64,000 nt of DNA, taken from positions 62,001 through 126,000 of the forward strand of contig JAHHHM010000019.1 of assembly GCA_019359355.1 (NCBI GenBank), in the 5' to 3' direction. Below are positions 19,267 through 29,394 of this stretch, in pieces. Origin of the DNA: Microcoleus vaginatus WJT46-NPBG5 (lineage in GTDB: Bacteria; Cyanobacteriota; Cyanobacteriia; Cyanobacteriales; Oscillatoriaceae). The notes below the pieces were generated by a model. That model did not search any database, was not told the DNA's origin, and saw only the letters and a program-made list of their open reading frames with translations. The position numbers were made by a program, and so were the translations under genes. The stretch's first letter is position 1. Each line of letters starts with the position of its first letter.

Positions 19267-19558
19267 CGGTTATGGAAAACCTGGCTGCTTGAGCAAAAAT
19301 TCCCGATATCAGTGCAACTCATCATCTGCGGTGGCTTTGATGATTGTGCCTTGAAAATTCAGCATTAATGCCGGCAACACAGGGATTAGGGGAACCGGCA
19401 GAATTCTTCCCGATGCCCCATGTCATCAAAAATTGGCAAACTCGCAGATAAAATCCGGCAACTCTCAGGAGAAACCTCTTAAAATAAACTGGATTTAGCA
19501 ATCAGCGGTCACGTCTTCCCTGATCTTGTGGGAGTGCGAAGTCCTCAGTTGCAACTGC
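19267..19558. other. Intergenic region before carB
   Basis: Part of a 391-bp gap between the reductase gene and carB. It contains scattered GCCGGC/ACCGGC words but no ORF. The carB promoter should lie here. Confidence 0.45.
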
Positions 19559-19592
19559 TAATCTAAAATCTAAAATCTAAAATCTAAAATCA
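19559..19592. repeat. TCTAAAA heptamer tandem array upstream of carB
   Basis: Four to five consecutive copies of TCTAAAA end 3 bp before the carB ATG, so the repeat occupies the place of the ribosome binding site. Same family as arrays at 43629 and 62970. Confidence 0.85.
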
Positions 19593-19595
19593 GGT

Positions 19596-22500
19596 ATGCC
19601 CCGCCGCGACGACATTCACAAAATTCTGCTGCTTGGCTCTGGCCCCATTGTGATTGGCCAATCTTGTGAGTTTGATTACTCAGGCACCCAAGCTTGCAAA
19701 GCGCTGCGCGAAGAAGGATACGAGGTGGTGCTGGTTAATTCTAACCCGGCCACCATTATGACCGACCCGCAAACCGCAGACCGCACCTACATTGAGCCGT
19801 TGACGCCAGAAATGGTTGAAAAAGTCATCGCCAAAGAGCGACCTGACGCCCTTCTGCCTACGATGGGAGGTCAAACGGCGTTGAACCTCGCGGTGACTTT
19901 GTCTAAGAATGGGGTTCTGGAAAAGTACGGCGTAGAGTTAATTGGCGCGAAGTTGCCGGCTATTGAGATGGCTGAAGACCGGCTGCTGTTTAAAGAAGCG
20001 ATGGCGCGGATAGGCGTCGCTGTCTGTCCTTCAGGAATTGCCCAGACACTTGATGAAGCCAAGGCGGTTGCCAAACAAATCGGCTACTATCCCATCATTA
20101 TTCGACCGGCCTTTACCCTTGGCGGCAGTGGCGGCGGCATTGCCTACAACAAAGAAGAATTTGAAGAAATGGCCCAAGCCGGCCTTGATGCGTCGCCGAC
20201 GTCGCAAATCTTGATTGAGCAATCCCTGTTGGGGTGGAAAGAATACGAGCTGGAAGTGATGCGGGACTTGGCGGATAATGTGGTGATTATCTGCTCCATC
20301 GAAAACATCGACCCGATGGGGATTCACACCGGCGACTCGATTACGGTTGCGCCGGCGCAAACGCTGACTGATAAGGAATACCAACGGCTGCGAGACGCTT
20401 CGATTAAAATTATCCGCGAGATCGGCGTCGAAACCGGCGGATCAAACATTCAATTTGCCGTTAACCCAGCCACCGGCGAGTTCATCGTCATTGAGATGAA
20501 CCCCCGCGTTTCCCGTTCCTCTGCTTTGGCATCCAAAGCCACCGGCTTCCCGATCGCCAAGTTTGCCGCCAAACTCGCCGTCGGTTACACCCTCAATGAA
20601 ATTCCCAACGACATCACCAAGAAAACCCCGGCAAGCTTTGAACCCACCATTGACTATGTGGTAACAAAAGTCCCCCGGTTTGCCTTTGAAAAATTCCCCG
20701 GAACCACATCGACACTCACAACCCAGATGAAGTCCGTGGGAGAAGCGATGGCAATGGGTCGCACCTTCCAAGAATCTCTGCAAAAAGCGCTACGATCCCT
20801 AGAAACCGGACGCGCCGGCTGGGGTTGCGACCGGCAAGAAGTCTTGCCCAGCTTAGAGCAAATTCGGGCCGGTTTGCGAACCCCCAATCCCGAACGCATC
20901 TTCACCGTCCGCCATGCTATGCAAATGGGTATGACGGTTGAGGAAATCTACGAACTCACCGGCATTGATCCCTGGTTCTTAGACAAGCTGGAGGATTTGC
21001 TGCAAACTGAGAAATTCCTGAAGCGGACTCAGCTAAAGAGCTTGACAAAAGAACAGGTTTATGATATAAAGCGACAAGGTTTCAGCGACCGACAAATCGC
21101 TTACGCTACCAAAACCCACGAAGACGAAGTCCGCGCCTACCGGCAACAGTTGGGGATCAAGCCGGCTTACAAACTCGTAGACACGTGCGCCGCCGAGTTT
21201 GAAGCCAAAACGCCTTACTACTATTCCACCTACGAAGAAGAAACCGAGATCATCCCCTCTGACAAACGCAAAGTCATGATCCTCGGTGGTGGCCCTAACC
21301 GCATCGGTCAAGGCATTGAGTTTGACTACTGTTGCTGTCACGCCTCCTACTCCCTACGGGAGCAAGGATTTGAGACGATCATGGTCAACTCCAACCCAGA
21401 AACCGTTTCCACCGACTACGACACCAGCGATCGCCTCTACTTTGAACCGCTGACCAAAGAAGACGTACTCAACATCATTGAGGTAGAAAACCCCGAAGGC
21501 ATTATCATCCAATTCGGCGGCCAAACGCCCCTGAAACTTGCGGTTCCCTTACAAAAGTTTCTGACTACAGCACTGAGCAACCCGGAGTCAGGAGTCACGA
21601 CTAAAATTTGGGGCACCTCTCCCGACTCGATCGACACTGCCGAAGATCGGGAACGGTTTGAGAAAATTTTGCGCCATCTGGATATTAAACAGCCCGCAAA
21701 TGGGATGTGCCGAAATTTTGAGGATGCCTTGGTGGTGGCTAAACGAATTGGCTATCCAGTTGTGGTGCGTCCCAGCTATGTTTTAGGTGGACGGGCAATG
21801 GAAATTGTCTATTCTGACCTTGAGCTGGAACGCTACATGATTTTTGCGGTTCAGGTGGAGCCAGATCACCCGATTTTAATTGATAAGTTCTTGGAAAATG
21901 CGATTGAGGTCGATGTGGATGCGATCGCCGATCATACAGGGCGTGTGGTCATCGGTGGCATTATGGAACACATTGAGGAGGCCGGCATTCACTCTGGGGA
22001 CTCGGCTTGCTCAATTCCTTACATCACGCTCTCCTCGGATGTGTTAGACACAATTCGCACTTGGACAGTGGAACTGGCGAAGGAACTGAAGGTGGTGGGT
22101 TTGATGAATATCCAGTATGCCGTTCAGGGCGAACAGGTTTACATTCTGGAAGCCAACCCCCGCGCCTCTCGGACTGTGCCGTTTGTCTCGAAGGCGATCG
22201 GCGTTCCCTTGGCGAAGATGGCATCGCGGGTGATGTCGGGTGAAACCTTGGAGTCTTTAGGCTTTACTGAGGAGATCGTTCCCCAGCATATTTCTGTGAA
22301 AGAAGCAGTGCTGCCGTTTGATAAGTTTGCCGGTTCGGATACGATTTTAGGGCCAGAAATGCGCTCCACCGGCGAGGTGATGGGCATTGATACCGATTTT
22401 GGTACGGCGTTTGCTAAGGCAGAATTAGGAGCCGGCCAACGTTTGCCCCTGTCTGGCACGGTATTTGTGTCAATGACGGATCGGGAGAAAGCTGCGGTTG

Positions 22501-22847
22501 TGCCGGTTGTTAAGGATTTAATGGAGTTGGGCTTTAAAGTGTTGGCAACCACCGGCACCCGCCGCGTTTTGCAAGAACACGGGCTGAATGATGTGCAACT
22601 GATACTCAAGCTTTATGAAGGCCGGCCTAATGTGCTGGACGCGATTAAAAACCAGCAGATCCAGCTAATTATCAATACGCCCTCTGGGGAAGATGCCCAA
22701 GCAGAGGGCCGGTTGATCCGCCGCACTGCTTTGAATTACAAAATTCCCATCGTCACTACCATTGCCGGTGCCAAAGCAACTGCCTCTGCCATCCGCTCTC
22801 TCAAATCCCAACCCCTAGAGGTTAAAGCTCTACAAGACTACATTTAA
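19596..22847 (+). CDS. carB: Carbamoyl-phosphate synthase large subunit
   Basis: 1083 aa, full length. With CarA it makes carbamoyl phosphate for arginine and pyrimidines from glutamine, bicarbonate and two ATP. Two homologous synthetase halves are visible: [13 protein letters not shown] and [13 protein letters not shown] begin each, with ATP-grasp motifs such as [12 protein letters not shown] and [11 protein letters not shown]. The C-terminal MGS-like allosteric domain (about 940-1083) has the ATTGT motif. A short stretch near residues 661-670 (SNPESGVTT) is an insertion relative to the usual linker. A strong intrinsic terminator follows. carA is not in the window. Confidence 0.97.
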   Translation: MPRRDDIHKILLLGSGPIVIGQSCEFDYSGTQACKALREEGYEVVLVNSNPATIMTDPQTADRTYIEPLTPEMVEKVIAKERPDALLPTMGGQTALNLAVTLSKNGVLEKYGVELIGAKLPAIEMAEDRLLFKEAMARIGVAVCPSGIAQTLDEAKAVAKQIGYYPIIIRPAFTLGGSGGGIAYNKEEFEEMAQAGLDASPTSQILIEQSLLGWKEYELEVMRDLADNVVIICSIENIDPMGIHTGDSITVAPAQTLTDKEYQRLRDASIKIIREIGVETGGSNIQFAVNPATGEFIVIEMNPRVSRSSALASKATGFPIAKFAAKLAVGYTLNEIPNDITKKTPASFEPTIDYVVTKVPRFAFEKFPGTTSTLTTQMKSVGEAMAMGRTFQESLQKALRSLETGRAGWGCDRQEVLPSLEQIRAGLRTPNPERIFTVRHAMQMGMTVEEIYELTGIDPWFLDKLEDLLQTEKFLKRTQLKSLTKEQVYDIKRQGFSDRQIAYATKTHEDEVRAYRQQLGIKPAYKLVDTCAAEFEAKTPYYYSTYEEETEIIPSDKRKVMILGGGPNRIGQGIEFDYCCCHASYSLREQGFETIMVNSNPETVSTDYDTSDRLYFEPLTKEDVLNIIEVENPEGIIIQFGGQTPLKLAVPLQKFLTTALSNPESGVTTKIWGTSPDSIDTAEDRERFEKILRHLDIKQPANGMCRNFEDALVVAKRIGYPVVVRPSYVLGGRAMEIVYSDLELERYMIFAVQVEPDHPILIDKFLENAIEVDVDAIADHTGRVVIGGIMEHIEEAGIHSGDSACSIPYITLSSDVLDTIRTWTVELAKELKVVGLMNIQYAVQGEQVYILEANPRASRTVPFVSKAIGVPLAKMASRVMSGETLESLGFTEEIVPQHISVKEAVLPFDKFAGSDTILGPEMRSTGEVMGIDTDFGTAFAKAELGAGQRLPLSGTVFVSMTDREKAAVVPVVKDLMELGFKVLATTGTRRVLQEHGLNDVQLILKLYEGRPNVLDAIKNQQIQLIINTPSGEDAQAEGRLIRRTALNYKIPIVTTIAGAKATASAIRSLKSQPLEVKALQDYI

Positions 22848-22913
22848 CTGTCACGAAATATCTTGAATGGAGAATTTCTTAACTAATTCTTCAAAACTTT
22901 CTCAAGCCCCTCT

Positions 22914-22943
22914 CCCCTGCTGTCAATAGCAGGGGATTTTTTT
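22914..22943 (+). terminator. Intrinsic terminator of carB
   Basis: Perfect stem CCCCTGCT / AGCAGGGG with a 6-base loop, followed by A and seven T (22937-22943). Confidence 0.88.
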
Positions 22944-22983
22944 AGCTGACTCGTTTGTCCCTTCCCTATCCCGAACTCAGGTT
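22940..22983. repeat. 44-bp imperfect direct repeat, left copy
   Basis: Aligns without gaps to 27249-27292 with four mismatches in 44 bases; the last 33 bases (TCG.TTGTCCCTTCC ... CCGAACTCAGGTT) have only two. The pair brackets the kinase/XRE segment. Confidence 0.8.
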
Positions 22984-23074
22984 AAGTCATTTGGTAAAGA
23001 AAATTTGAACGGCATAGCAGGGACACTTAATACATCCCTTAACAGGAGTTTCTACTCAACTGCTACTCTAACCC

Positions 23075-26000
23075 CTATGTCAGTTCAGCCTTGGCTCCAA
23101 TTCTGGTCATTATCGTCACAATCGTCTTGATCAACTTATCTGGTTCAACAGGCTTTGTAATATGCCCTTGAAATCCGGCAGCTAAGGCTCGCTGCTGATT
23201 CATCTCCCCAGCATAAGCAGTGAGCGCGATGGCAGGAAGAGACACTGGCTGGGCAATCGCCGGCACCTGTCCGCCTCGTTCACTGGAAGCCGGAGAAATC
23301 TGGTGCATTAGCTCATAGCCATCCATCTCTGGCATCCCGATGTCACTGAGGAGAAGATCGAAGGGTGTGGTTGACAGCCGTTGCAGTGCCTCGATCGCTG
23401 AACTCACAGCAGTTACCTCCGCTCCTGCTTGTTCCATTACAAACACCACAAACTCCCGGGAATCAGGGTCATCATCGACGAGCAGCACTCGCAAATTTGC
23501 TAGGACAAGATGATCAGCTTGAACCATCACAGAATCAGTCACTTCCTCAACCGGATTCACAGTCTGTGAGAAAGGCAGTTCCACCGTGAATGTGGCTCCC
23601 TGAGCTTCGCCCAAGCTCTCGACCCAAATTCTGCCGCCATGCAGGTTTACAATTTGACTCGCGATCGCAAGTCCCAAACCCAAACCGCCAAACTTCCGTG
23701 TGGTCGCTCCATCCTCCTGCCGGAAATGCTCAAAGACATAGGGCAGAAACTCTGAGCTGATGCCTTTACCTGTATCGCTCACTTGTAGGAGAACATGATG
23801 ACCGGCCTGTGCGAGGCGAACTTCAACCCTGCCTCCAGTGGCTGTGAATTTCACTGCATTCGAGAGCAGGTTCCACACGACCTGTTGGAGTCGTCCCGCA
23901 TCACCGTAAACCTGTCTAATGTTGGGTTCAAGGTAGGTTTCAATGCTAATGTTTTTTGCCTTCGCTGCCAGCCGTACGGTTTCGATCGCGGACGAAATGA
24001 CAAACGCCAAACTCACCGGAGCCGCATTTAGCATCAGTTTCCCCTGCATAATGCGAGAAATATCGAGCAAGTCCTCGATAAGCTGGCACTGAAGTTTGGC
24101 GTTGCGCTCGATCGTTGCTAGGGCTTCAGCCGTTTTAACGGAATTTAACCGACCGCCGCGTAATAATTGCGCCCAGCCCAGAATGGGGTTAAGCGGCGAT
24201 CGTAGTTCATGAGACAGGACAGCTAAAAATTCATCTTTAAGCCGGTTTGCCTGTTCAGCTGCTTCACGAGCGGTTTGTTCTTGCTTTAGGAGTTGCTCCC
24301 GTTCTTTCTCGGCTTCCAAGCGCTCAGTGATGTCTGTGTTTGTGCCAAACCAGCGCAAAATGTTTCCCGCTGCGTCTCGAATGGGGATGGCGCGAGACAG
24401 AAACCAGCGGTAGGTGCCATCTTTGCTTCGTAGTGGAAAGGTGTCCTCCCATTCTTCGCCAGCTTCAAGGCAATAGCGGAAATGCTCCACCACGCGATCA
24501 ACGTGTTCTGGATGATGAACCTGTTGCCAACCCCAGCCCTGCATTGCTTCCAGCGTGGTGCCTGTACACTCAAACCAGCGCCGATTGTACCAAAAGATCC
24601 AACCGTTTGTGTCTGCCATCCAAGCAAGTTGAGACATCTGATCGGCTAGCGTCCGGAAGCGTTCCTCACTCTCCCGCAGGGCTGCCTCTGTCTGTTTGCG
24701 ATCAGTTATATCTCGGCAGGTAATGACGCCGCCTGTAATTTCACGATTCATCTTTCTGACGGGAAACCCACTAATACTGACCCATCGCCCTTCGCAAGTT
24801 GGATCACGGCGCACAAAGACTTCGACATCGTTCGCGGCTTCTCCTTGCATCGCTCGATAGAGCGGCAGTTGCTGATCGGGGAAGAGCGTTTGCTGATCTG
24901 GTAGAAAGAGTCCGTACGTTCTTGACCATTCCTCACACGACCGTTCATTGGTGATTGAACCAAAAATACGTTCAGCCGCTTCATTCACTATCACAATTTC
25001 GCCTTGTAGATTCGCCATGACTAAACCATCGCCAATGCTGTCAATGATGAGTTGCATTAACTGGGTTTGTTCTTGCAGGGCAGCTTGGGCTTGAATTTGG
25101 TCGGTGATATTTCTGAAATAAGCGGTAATGCCGTCTGGGGCGGGATAGGCACGGACTTCATACCAGCGATCGTGGTCGGGATAAAACCCAGTCCATGTTC
25201 CAACGACGCGATCGCGCATCGCGCCCCAATAGATTGACTCAAGCTCGCTGCCAATGACTCCTGGATATTCTTGCCAAAAATTCTTGCCGAGCAAGTCCTG
25301 TAAGGTGCGATCCAGCAAGAGTTCGGCGGCTTGATTCACATAAACGATCTGCCACTGTGAATTGAGGGCAAAGAATCCGTCAGTGATGCTCCCTAAAATA
25401 TTCCGACTCTGTTCCTCGCTTTGGCGTAAACGCTGTTCTGTTCGCTTACGCTCGGTGATATCGCGTGAAACAACCAGCAACTGCTTCGGCTTACCCAAAA
25501 CATCCAAAATAGGGGTCACCACCACATCCCACCATTTCGGTGTTCCCTTTAAGGTTGGGCAATAGCCACTGAACTGACCCTTTCCACCTGCCTGCGCCGT
25601 TGTTACAGCCTGGGCAGCATTCGCCCGATCACAGTCTGGCCAAAACTTAACCCAATCAGTGCCAACCAAAAGGGTGCAGTCTTCAACCTCCATCAGACAG
25701 CGCCCTGGACTGTTCATAGAGAGGAAGCAGCCATTGATATCGAGGACTTTGATGCAGTCAGCACTACTCTCAAACACACTGTGGTTGAATGCTTCACTCT
25801 CCTGCAAGGCTTGCTCAGCCTGTAAGGCTAGGGCAGCTGTCTGATGCAAATGCATACTCTGCAACGCTGCCGCCGCGAATCCTGCAAGACTCGTCATTAA
25901 CCGTATATCTTCACGGTCAAATGCTCGCTGCTCTGTGTGAGAAACAATCCAAAGGGTGCCGAGCGGTTGATCGTTCACACAGATTGGGATCAGGAGTCCC

Positions 26001-26458
26001 TCAACGATGGGAAACTGTGACTGATGCAGGTAGGTAAAATAGCGTTCGGGACGTGCATAGAGTTGCGGTTGCCTACAGCCAATCGTTGTGCCACAAGGAC
26101 TGAAGTTGCTGGGTGCAGCCGTTTGTTCCCAGGACTCTAATAAACCTGCGATCGCCACCCTGCGAAACACAGAGGTATCATCGGGTAGAGTCTCTAATAA
26201 GCTGACTCCCACCGTGCCGGCTTGGCAAAGATCCCTGGTAATCTGTACCAGGGTTTTGAGCCTCGACTGTGGATCGTCCGTCAGTTGTTGAGCAAGCGTG
26301 GCAAGGGCTTGATTTTCAGCCGCTAAGTCCGGCTGTCTTGCCGAACGCTCCGCCAGCACTGCGGTGATCAAAACATCAGCTTCAAACAGTATCGGAGGGC
26401 GGGTTTGAGGGAACCTTTTCTCTGAAAAGACAGAGTGACTTGGAGGGCGATCAGTCAT
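23075..26458 (-). CDS. Hybrid sensor histidine kinase (GAF-PAS4-HisKA-HATPase-REC)
   Basis: 1127 aa with no membrane segments, so a cytosolic sensor. GAF occupies about 50-205; four PAS/PAC units follow (about 215-715), each ending in an ITERK/ITDRK-type junction; HisKA has LSHELRSPLNP with the phospho-His near 749; HATPase has the N, G1 (DTGKGI) and G2 (GLGLGLAI) boxes; the C-terminal receiver has LLLSDIGMPEMDG. GGAGAG lies 5-10 bp before the ATG. The XRE gene ends 13 bp upstream, forming an operon. The gene is poor in GCCGGC (2 seen) and has three HIP1 octamers, unlike carB next door (8 and 1), which suggests separate ancestry. Confidence 0.92.
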   Translation of the reverse strand: MTDRPPSHSVFSEKRFPQTRPPILFEADVLITAVLAERSARQPDLAAENQALATLAQQLTDDPQSRLKTLVQITRDLCQAGTVGVSLLETLPDDTSVFRRVAIAGLLESWEQTAAPSNFSPCGTTIGCRQPQLYARPERYFTYLHQSQFPIVEGLLIPICVNDQPLGTLWIVSHTEQRAFDREDIRLMTSLAGFAAAALQSMHLHQTAALALQAEQALQESEAFNHSVFESSADCIKVLDINGCFLSMNSPGRCLMEVEDCTLLVGTDWVKFWPDCDRANAAQAVTTAQAGGKGQFSGYCPTLKGTPKWWDVVVTPILDVLGKPKQLLVVSRDITERKRTEQRLRQSEEQSRNILGSITDGFFALNSQWQIVYVNQAAELLLDRTLQDLLGKNFWQEYPGVIGSELESIYWGAMRDRVVGTWTGFYPDHDRWYEVRAYPAPDGITAYFRNITDQIQAQAALQEQTQLMQLIIDSIGDGLVMANLQGEIVIVNEAAERIFGSITNERSCEEWSRTYGLFLPDQQTLFPDQQLPLYRAMQGEAANDVEVFVRRDPTCEGRWVSISGFPVRKMNREITGGVITCRDITDRKQTEAALRESEERFRTLADQMSQLAWMADTNGWIFWYNRRWFECTGTTLEAMQGWGWQQVHHPEHVDRVVEHFRYCLEAGEEWEDTFPLRSKDGTYRWFLSRAIPIRDAAGNILRWFGTNTDITERLEAEKEREQLLKQEQTAREAAEQANRLKDEFLAVLSHELRSPLNPILGWAQLLRGGRLNSVKTAEALATIERNAKLQCQLIEDLLDISRIMQGKLMLNAAPVSLAFVISSAIETVRLAAKAKNISIETYLEPNIRQVYGDAGRLQQVVWNLLSNAVKFTATGGRVEVRLAQAGHHVLLQVSDTGKGISSEFLPYVFEHFRQEDGATTRKFGGLGLGLAIASQIVNLHGGRIWVESLGEAQGATFTVELPFSQTVNPVEEVTDSVMVQADHLVLANLRVLLVDDDPDSREFVVFVMEQAGAEVTAVSSAIEALQRLSTTPFDLLLSDIGMPEMDGYELMHQISPASSERGGQVPAIAQPVSLPAIALTAYAGEMNQQRALAAGFQGHITKPVEPDKLIKTIVTIMTRIGAKAELT

Positions 26459-26471
26459 AGGCTCTCCGTCC

Positions 26472-26705
26472 TTACGTTGAAAAATACTTGGCTAACAGAT
26501 CTTGACCGCGATCGCCCATTTGATGCAGCACGAACTCCATTTGCTTCAAGGCAACGGGCAAGGGCTGAGTCCGCCCATTCTCGCAGCAATTCACACTTTG
26601 AAATGAAACGCCTAACTTTGCGGCAAACTCAGCCTGCGAGAGTCCAAGGCGTTGCCGGCTTTCTGTCACGAGATCTATCAGATCTGCTTGTGTGCTCGTA
26701 GGCAT
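26472..26705 (-). CDS. XRE-family helix-turn-helix protein
   Basis: 77 aa from the ATG at 26705; a start at 26729 would add 8 residues. The HTH is plain: RQRLGLSQAEFAAKLGVSFQSVNCCENGRTQP. The remainder (MEFVLHQMGDRGQDLLAKYF) is a short helical tail. It is probably a DNA-binding regulator of the operon with the histidine kinase encoded 13 bp downstream. A 6-2-6 inverted repeat lies 34 bp upstream of the start, a candidate autoregulatory operator. Confidence 0.85.
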   Translation of the reverse strand: MPTSTQADLIDLVTESRQRLGLSQAEFAAKLGVSFQSVNCCENGRTQPLPVALKQMEFVLHQMGDRGQDLLAKYFST

Positions 26706-26738
26706 AAAGCACGAACCGTTGAAGTGCATTTATTAAAC

Positions 26739-26752
26739 ATACCATGTGGTAT
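26739..26752. promoter_or_regulatory. Candidate operator upstream of the XRE-kinase operon
   Basis: Perfect inverted repeat ATACCA-TG-TGGTAT, the size and symmetry expected for an XRE dimer site, directly upstream of the XRE gene. Binding is inferred. Confidence 0.4.
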
Positions 26753-26826
26753 ATGAGGGGCGCATCGAGTTGTTGGGGGAGCTTAACGAAATTGCGTCTT
26801 TTGACATCAATATCATCAAAGACAGT

Positions 26827-27216
26827 TTAGGCTTCCAAATGTTGTCCCCCAACTAGCGGATGCACTCTTATATGAGAGCCGAGTCGCAGTCGAGCAGAAC
26901 CCCCTGTTAAGAGATGTACAGTTGAGCTGGCTATGCTATTCAAATTTTCTCTACTAAATAATCTAGAGACTAATTGGTACATCTCAACGAGACTGAAAGC
27001 TACCTTTTGAAATACCTTCTCGCTCAGGATTTCAGCCTTAAGGTGAGTTTCTGTTCCGTTACGACTCAAACCCAGCATATGCTGAAGCTGTGATCGCCTT
27101 AATCGTCCTACAAACCTCAAAACCGACCAGGTGCAAGCTCGGTGTACCTTATGGTGTGTTGGATATTGCGATGTCTCAGGATCGATACAGCCAAAAAGTT
27201 CTTCTATAGTAAGCAT
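26827..27216 (-). CDS. Possible orphan protein, 129 aa
   Basis: An open frame of 129 aa (begins MLTIEELFGCIDPETSQ) inside the direct-repeat-bounded segment. I do not recognise any domain. No good ribosome binding site precedes the ATG and codon use is undistinguished, so it may be a remnant or a chance frame. Confidence 0.3.
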   Translation of the reverse strand: MLTIEELFGCIDPETSQYPTHHKVHRACTWSVLRFVGRLRRSQLQHMLGLSRNGTETHLKAEILSEKVFQKVAFSLVEMYQLVSRLFSRENLNSIASSTVHLLTGGSARLRLGSHIRVHPLVGGQHLEA

Positions 27217-27248
27217 GGGCTGAGCCTGTAAAGCTCTTGTGTGATGAC

Positions 27249-27292
27249 TTTTAGCTTTCTCGCTTGTCCCTTCCTTATCCCGAACTCAGGTT
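27249..27292. repeat. 44-bp imperfect direct repeat, right copy
   Basis: Partner of 22940-22983, same orientation, 40 of 44 bases identical. Confidence 0.8.
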
Positions 27293-27544
27293 TTTTACAA
27301 AGCCATCGGTTTTTCAGAAAAATTAACATAACCGATCTTTAGGAAGATACAGCCCCTCTCAGGAAATTGCTATTATTTTGTTTCCCTTGATGCAATCAGA
27401 AAAAAAATTTCTGGCTAATCTCTACAAATAAATCTTCCCACGCCGTTTTAAAGCACTAATCCGGAAAAATGATCCGGGGGAGTAGACAATCCTTTCAGAA
27501 ATGTTACAATAGTTAACATAGTACAATTCAAGTTAAGAAACTAT

Positions 27545-27676
27545 ATGACATTCGCAATTATCCTGGTCGCTGCATTTGCTCTGGCTGCGCTTGTAACCCA
27601 GTCACTGACTCAATCCCAGGCTCAATCTCAATCAGAACTCGTTCCAATTCCTGTTAAGATCCGCGAACGGTCGTAA
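27545..27676 (+). CDS. 43-aa single-pass membrane peptide
   Basis: Open frame beginning [20 protein letters not shown], a clean membrane helix, followed by a Gln/Ser-rich linker and [13 protein letters not shown]. The sharp hydrophobic-then-charged design and the ATG placed below a TACAAT box (27505-27510) argue for a real gene. It resembles small cyanobacterial membrane proteins in general, but I cannot assign it to a named subunit. The sigma factor gene begins about 100 bp downstream. Confidence 0.6.
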   Translation: MTFAIILVAAFALAALVTQSLTQSQAQSQSELVPIPVKIRERS

Positions 27677-27782
27677 TGTCAGCTTGAGTTCAGCGCCCCT
27701 GACACAGCGGATGGGTTGCCGGATATCCTTTAGCTGTCGGAAAGCTTGCCAATACCCCCAATCGGCTGGCTACACTAGCATC

Positions 27783-28781
27783 ATGACTTCAACCCCCTCG
27801 TTATCTACACTCCGACATACTGCCATGAAGACTGCTCAGACTTCCACGGATTTAGTCCGCACTTACCTGCGAGAAATTGGCCGGGTGCCCCTGCTGACTC
27901 ACGAGCAGGAAATTTTGCTGGGGAAGCAGGTTCAGCGCTCCACGGCAATACAAGAAAAAAAAGAAGAACTGGCTGCTAATCTGGGCTATGAGCCGACAGA
28001 GGCTGAGTGGGCGCAGTACGCTGGAGTGTCTGAGGCAGAGTTGCAGCAGACGATCGCAGTCGGTGAAGTCGCAAAACGCAAGATGGTTGAGGCTAATTTG
28101 CGTTTGGTAGTGTCCGTTGCCAAGAAATATATTAAGCGCAATGTAGATTTACTGGACTTAATTCAGGAAGGCACAATCGGGATGCAGCGGGGTGTGGAAA
28201 AATTTGATCCGACTAAAGGATATCGCTTTTCTACCTACGCTTACTGGTGGATTCGTCAGGCTATTACCCGCGCGATTGCAGAAAAAGGCCGCACGATTCG
28301 CTTACCCATCCACATTACCGAAAAACTCAACAAAATTAAAAAGGCGCAGCGCTATCTCGCCCAAAATCTGGGACGTGCTGCCACAGTTGGTGAACTTGCC
28401 CAGGAACTTGAATTGACGCCTAAGCAAATTCGAGAATACCTGGAACGGGCACGTCAGCCGCTATCGTTGGATTTGCGGGTTGGCGATAACCAAGATACGG
28501 AACTTGGCGACTTATTGGAAGACACCGGCCCTTCTCCGGAAGATTTTGCGGTACAGTCTTCTTTGCGAGCAGATTTAGAGTCGATTATGGCCGATCTCAC
28601 CCCCCAGCAGCGGCAAGTGTTGTCGATGCGCTTTGGGTTGGAAGATGGACAAGCAATGACGCTAGCTAAAATTGGCGACCGGCTCAATATTAGCCGAGAA
28701 CGGGTGCGCCAGATCGAACGTGAGGCGTTGACTAAGCTTCGCAAGCGCAAAGCCGATATGGGCGAATATGTAGCCAGCTAA
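27783..28781 (+). CDS. Group 2 sigma-70 family RNA polymerase sigma factor
   Basis: 332 aa from the ATG at 27783; ATG 27825 ([19 protein letters not shown]) is an alternative, and the upstream TTG at 27684 is unlikely. Region 1.2 ([21 protein letters not shown]), region 2 ([58 protein letters not shown]), region 3 and region 4 ([29 protein letters not shown]) are intact. There is no long region 1.1, and the ending GEYVAS is typical of cyanobacterial SigB/C/D-type group 2 factors used under stress. The exact subgroup is not resolved. An intrinsic terminator follows. Confidence 0.92.
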   Translation: MTSTPSLSTLRHTAMKTAQTSTDLVRTYLREIGRVPLLTHEQEILLGKQVQRSTAIQEKKEELAANLGYEPTEAEWAQYAGVSEAELQQTIAVGEVAKRKMVEANLRLVVSVAKKYIKRNVDLLDLIQEGTIGMQRGVEKFDPTKGYRFSTYAYWWIRQAITRAIAEKGRTIRLPIHITEKLNKIKKAQRYLAQNLGRAATVGELAQELELTPKQIREYLERARQPLSLDLRVGDNQDTELGDLLEDTGPSPEDFAVQSSLRADLESIMADLTPQQRQVLSMRFGLEDGQAMTLAKIGDRLNISRERVRQIEREALTKLRKRKADMGEYVAS

Positions 28782-28798
28782 ATCGATTTTAAATTGTA

Positions 28799-28838
28799 GA
28801 TCCCCCCTCGCTCTGGCGCTAGGGGGGATCGCTCTTTT
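28799..28838 (+). terminator. Terminator after the sigma factor gene
   Basis: Perfect 10-bp stem GATCCCCCCT / AGGGGGGATC around a 12-base loop, then GCTCTTTT. Confidence 0.8.
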
Positions 28839-29015
28839 AAAGCCCACTCATCTAAAATTTGAAAATCGGTGAGGAACCCGTCTCTTTAGGTTCGGTTGCA
28901 CCCACTGCCCAGCTTCACTCAGACTGTTACATTAGTATGTAGAAAAGTAAAGTTAACGTAATTGAAGTTCCTGACATCAACGACTTTACTGAGAGAAACG
29001 GGAGCTTCTGCTGCT

Positions 29016-29021
29016 AGGAGG
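29016..29021 (+). promoter_or_regulatory. Shine-Dalgarno of the DUF760 gene
   Basis: Consensus AGGAGG, 8 bases before the GTG at 29030, which decides this non-ATG start. Confidence 0.8.
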
Positions 29022-29029
29022 TACTTAAG

Positions 29030-29377
29030 GTGAATAACCAATCCAATCATCGCACTCCCGAACATTACAGTGGCGAACCTGAAGTTGGCAATTTGCTGTG
29101 GCACTATGTTCAATCGATGAATCCTGAAATAGTTGCCCACTTGTCTAAACCTAGCTCTACTGAAGTGTTTCAGGTAATGGAACGCAACATTGTCGGGTTG
29201 TTAGGGAACTTACCTTCAGAACACTTCGATGTTAACGTAACGACTAGCCGCGAACACCTCGGCAGACTTTTAGCTTCAGCGATGATGAGCGGCTACTTTC
29301 TCCGCAACGCTGAGCAAAGAATGACTTTTGAAAAGTCATTACAGTTGGCTGAAAGCAGTATTTCTGACGAAGAGTAA
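29030..29377 (+). CDS. DUF760 domain-containing protein
   Basis: 115 aa, GTG start fixed by a consensus AGGAGG. The family, found in cyanobacteria and plastids, is recognised by LLWHYVQSMNPEIVAHLSKP and VMERNIVGLLGNLPSEHFDVNVTTSREHLGRLLASAMMSGYFLRNAEQR (given here only as separate motifs of one stretch, residues 24-101). The function is not established. mutY starts 17 bp after the stop, so the two are probably cotranscribed. Confidence 0.88.
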   Translation: MNNQSNHRTPEHYSGEPEVGNLLWHYVQSMNPEIVAHLSKPSSTEVFQVMERNIVGLLGNLPSEHFDVNVTTSREHLGRLLASAMMSGYFLRNAEQRMTFEKSLQLAESSISDEE

Positions 29378-29394
29378 GTAGGGTTCAGGTTAAG

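Noticed and set aside
22139-22609. 156-codon minus-strand frame within carB
   Set aside because: Shadow of a conserved essential gene in the opposite frame.
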